This document shows, piece by piece, positions 22,526 through 23,267 of a stretch of DNA of 23,267 nucleotides; the first letter of the stretch is position 1; every line of letters starts with the position of its first letter. Where the stretch lies: the NCBI RefSeq assembly GCF_910586915.1, contig NZ_CAJULN010000004.1, positions 130,234 to 153,500 of the forward strand, read 5' to 3'. Position numbers and translations under genes: made by a program. The notes below the pieces were generated by a model. The model saw nothing but the letters and a program-made list of their open reading frames with translations. It did not search any database and was not told where the DNA came from. Source of the DNA: an uncultured Bacteroides sp. GTDB lineage: Bacteria; Bacteroidota; Bacteroidia; Bacteroidales; Bacteroidaceae.

Positions 22526-22559
22526 CCCCCGTTAACAAAAAAACGAGGGTGCGCACCTT

Positions 22560-22592
22560 CATATTGTTTCACCTAAATTCCTAAACAATATG
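22560..22592 (+). promoter_or_regulatory. Inverted repeat covering the start codon of the excisionase-type gene
   Basis: CATATTGTTT (22560-22569) and AAACAATATG (22583-22592) are perfectly complementary over 10 bp around a 13-nt loop and can extend by two further pairs (one G-U). The right arm contains the ATG at 22590. In RNA it would hide the start codon; in DNA it could be a dimer operator. Confidence 0.6.
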
Positions 22593-22877
22593 GAAAAAAA
22601 TTTAGAGTTAAGAGTTTCCGAACTCGAAAAGATGTTGTTCCTTTCAAAGAACGTGCTTAGCTTCGATGAAGCGAGCAAGTTCTTGAACCTTTCTAAAAGT
22701 TACCTGTACAAGCTGACTTCGGGTAACTTGATACCCCATTACAAGCCGCAGGGCAAAATGCTTTATTTTGAGAAAGCGGAGTTGGAAGCATGGTTGCGTC
22801 AGAACCCGGTCAAGACGCAGGCGCAGATAGAGCAGGAAGCGCAGAAGTATATCCTTAACCGTCCTCTAAAGAAATAA
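22590..22877 (+). CDS. Helix-turn-helix protein, excisionase / DNA-binding domain family
   Basis: This 95-residue basic protein has a winged MerR-like helix-turn-helix of the excisionase type (about 23-70): LSFDEASKFLNLSKSYLYKL, then GNLIPHYKPQGKMLYFEKAELEAWL forming the wing and closing helix. A short N-terminal coiled segment (ELRVSELEKMLFLS) precedes it and a Gln/Glu-rich helix follows. Such small proteins sit just before the replication or mobilization genes of Bacteroides mobilizable transposons and either act as recombination directionality factors or regulate the downstream operon. The AAA ATPase gene begins only 5 bp after the stop, so they are very likely cotranscribed. Which of the two roles applies cannot be told from sequence. 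Confidence 0.88.
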   Translation: MEKNLELRVSELEKMLFLSKNVLSFDEASKFLNLSKSYLYKLTSGNLIPHYKPQGKMLYFEKAELEAWLRQNPVKTQAQIEQEAQKYILNRPLKK

Positions 22878-22882
22878 CGGCT

Positions 22883-23267
22883 ATGGAAAATAGAAAAGCG
22901 ACAGAAGCCGGGCAGGACATCACCATGCAGAAAGAGGATTTCGCAGCCCTTTGGAAAACCATTCATCTAAAGGTGACGGACACTTACGAAGTGCCGCCCG
23001 AAATACTCTGGGTGAACGGCTCTACCATTGGCACGTTGGGTAATTTCAGTGCATCCACGGGTAAAGCCAAGAGCAAAAAGACATTCAACATTTCCGCTAT
23101 CGTTGCGGCAGCGTTGAAGAATGACGAGGTATTGAAGTATTCGGCATACCTGCCACCGAACAAACGGAAAATCCTCTATGTAGATACCGAGCAGAGCAAA
23201 TACCATTGCCACAAGGTCATGGAGCGTATTTTGCGGCTTGCCGGACTGCCTACCGACAAGGACAGGG
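22883..23267 (+). CDS. AAA / RepA-like ATPase, N-terminal part (runs off the window)
   Basis: An open frame from ATG 22883 continues 128 codons to the window edge without a stop. The product resembles the RecA/RepA-fold AAA ATPases of Bacteroides mobilizable elements and plasmids. After about 40 residues, GSTIGTLGNFSAS (46-58) leads into GKAKSKKTF (60-68), which aligns with the P-loop form GxxKSGKS/T of RepA-like helicases but has Lys65 where Gly is usual. ILYVDTEQSKYHCHKV (97-112) corresponds to the following beta-strand and acidic motif. It is coupled 5 bp after the HTH gene. A role in replication or mobilization of the element is likely but inferred; the C-terminal two-thirds is not visible. 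Confidence 0.85.
   Translation, partial: MENRKATEAGQDITMQKEDFAALWKTIHLKVTDTYEVPPEILWVNGSTIGTLGNFSASTGKAKSKKTFNISAIVAAALKNDEVLKYSAYLPPNKRKILYVDTEQSKYHCHKVMERILRLAGLPTDKDR

Overview
The window looks like a chromosomal segment of a gut Bacteroides (order Bacteroidales). The evidence is the recurring -7 element TAnnTTTG, several times with a TTG 19-20 bp upstream, instead of sigma70-type promoters; the lack of clear Shine-Dalgarno sites; GC near the mid-40s percent; and gene content such as ATP-dependent PEP carboxykinase, a GH95 fucosidase, a YfhO-like membrane protein and an Rpn-type nuclease with EGRA repeats. I cannot fix the species from sequence alone.

Layout. 1-23: 5' end of a tRNA on the minus strand, probably tRNA-Asn. 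101-6902: a plus-strand run of PfkB/adenosine-kinase-like sugar kinase, S41 carboxy-terminal protease, S-adenosylhomocysteinase (ahcY) and a YfhO-family membrane protein. It ends in a perfect 24-bp hairpin shared with the convergent uracil phosphoribosyltransferase gene (upp, 7061-7714, minus). 7997-9604: PEP carboxykinase with a UUCG-loop terminator. 9735-9844: five 22-bp tandem repeat units. 10023-11333: short MutS-family ATPase. 11417-12301: Rpn-type PD-(D/E)XK nuclease. 12367-14874: secreted GH95 fucosidase, convergent with typA/bipA (14967-16766, minus). 16923-17192: rpsO, divergent from typA. 17421-19696: XRE-cupin regulator plus AMP-forming acyl-CoA ligase, apparently an operon. 19721-19832: a second 22-bp repeat array. 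19990-21072: mannose-1-phosphate guanylyltransferase (minus). 21237-21320: tRNA-Leu(CAA).

From about 21.3 kb to the right edge the character changes. The first gene is AT-richer and unrecognised (21557-22465). It is followed by an excisionase-type helix-turn-helix gene (22590-22877) and the start of an AAA/RepA-like ATPase (22883 to the edge). These cargo types, lying just past a tRNA-Leu gene, suggest the left end of an integrative or mobilizable element. No integrase is in view.

How the genes work together. AhcY releases adenosine and homocysteine, and the adenosine-kinase-like PfkB protein in the same run could dispose of the adenosine. Upp salvages uracil, PckA runs gluconeogenesis/PEP-OAA exchange, and TypA and S15 serve the ribosome. 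The acyl-CoA ligase is probably controlled by its neighbouring XRE-cupin protein. ManC supplies GDP-mannose, the precursor of GDP-fucose. The most unusual DNA is non-coding: the paired 22-bp repeat arrays, a long nested palindrome between ahcY and the YfhO gene, and structured operator-like sequences in front of the mobile-element genes.
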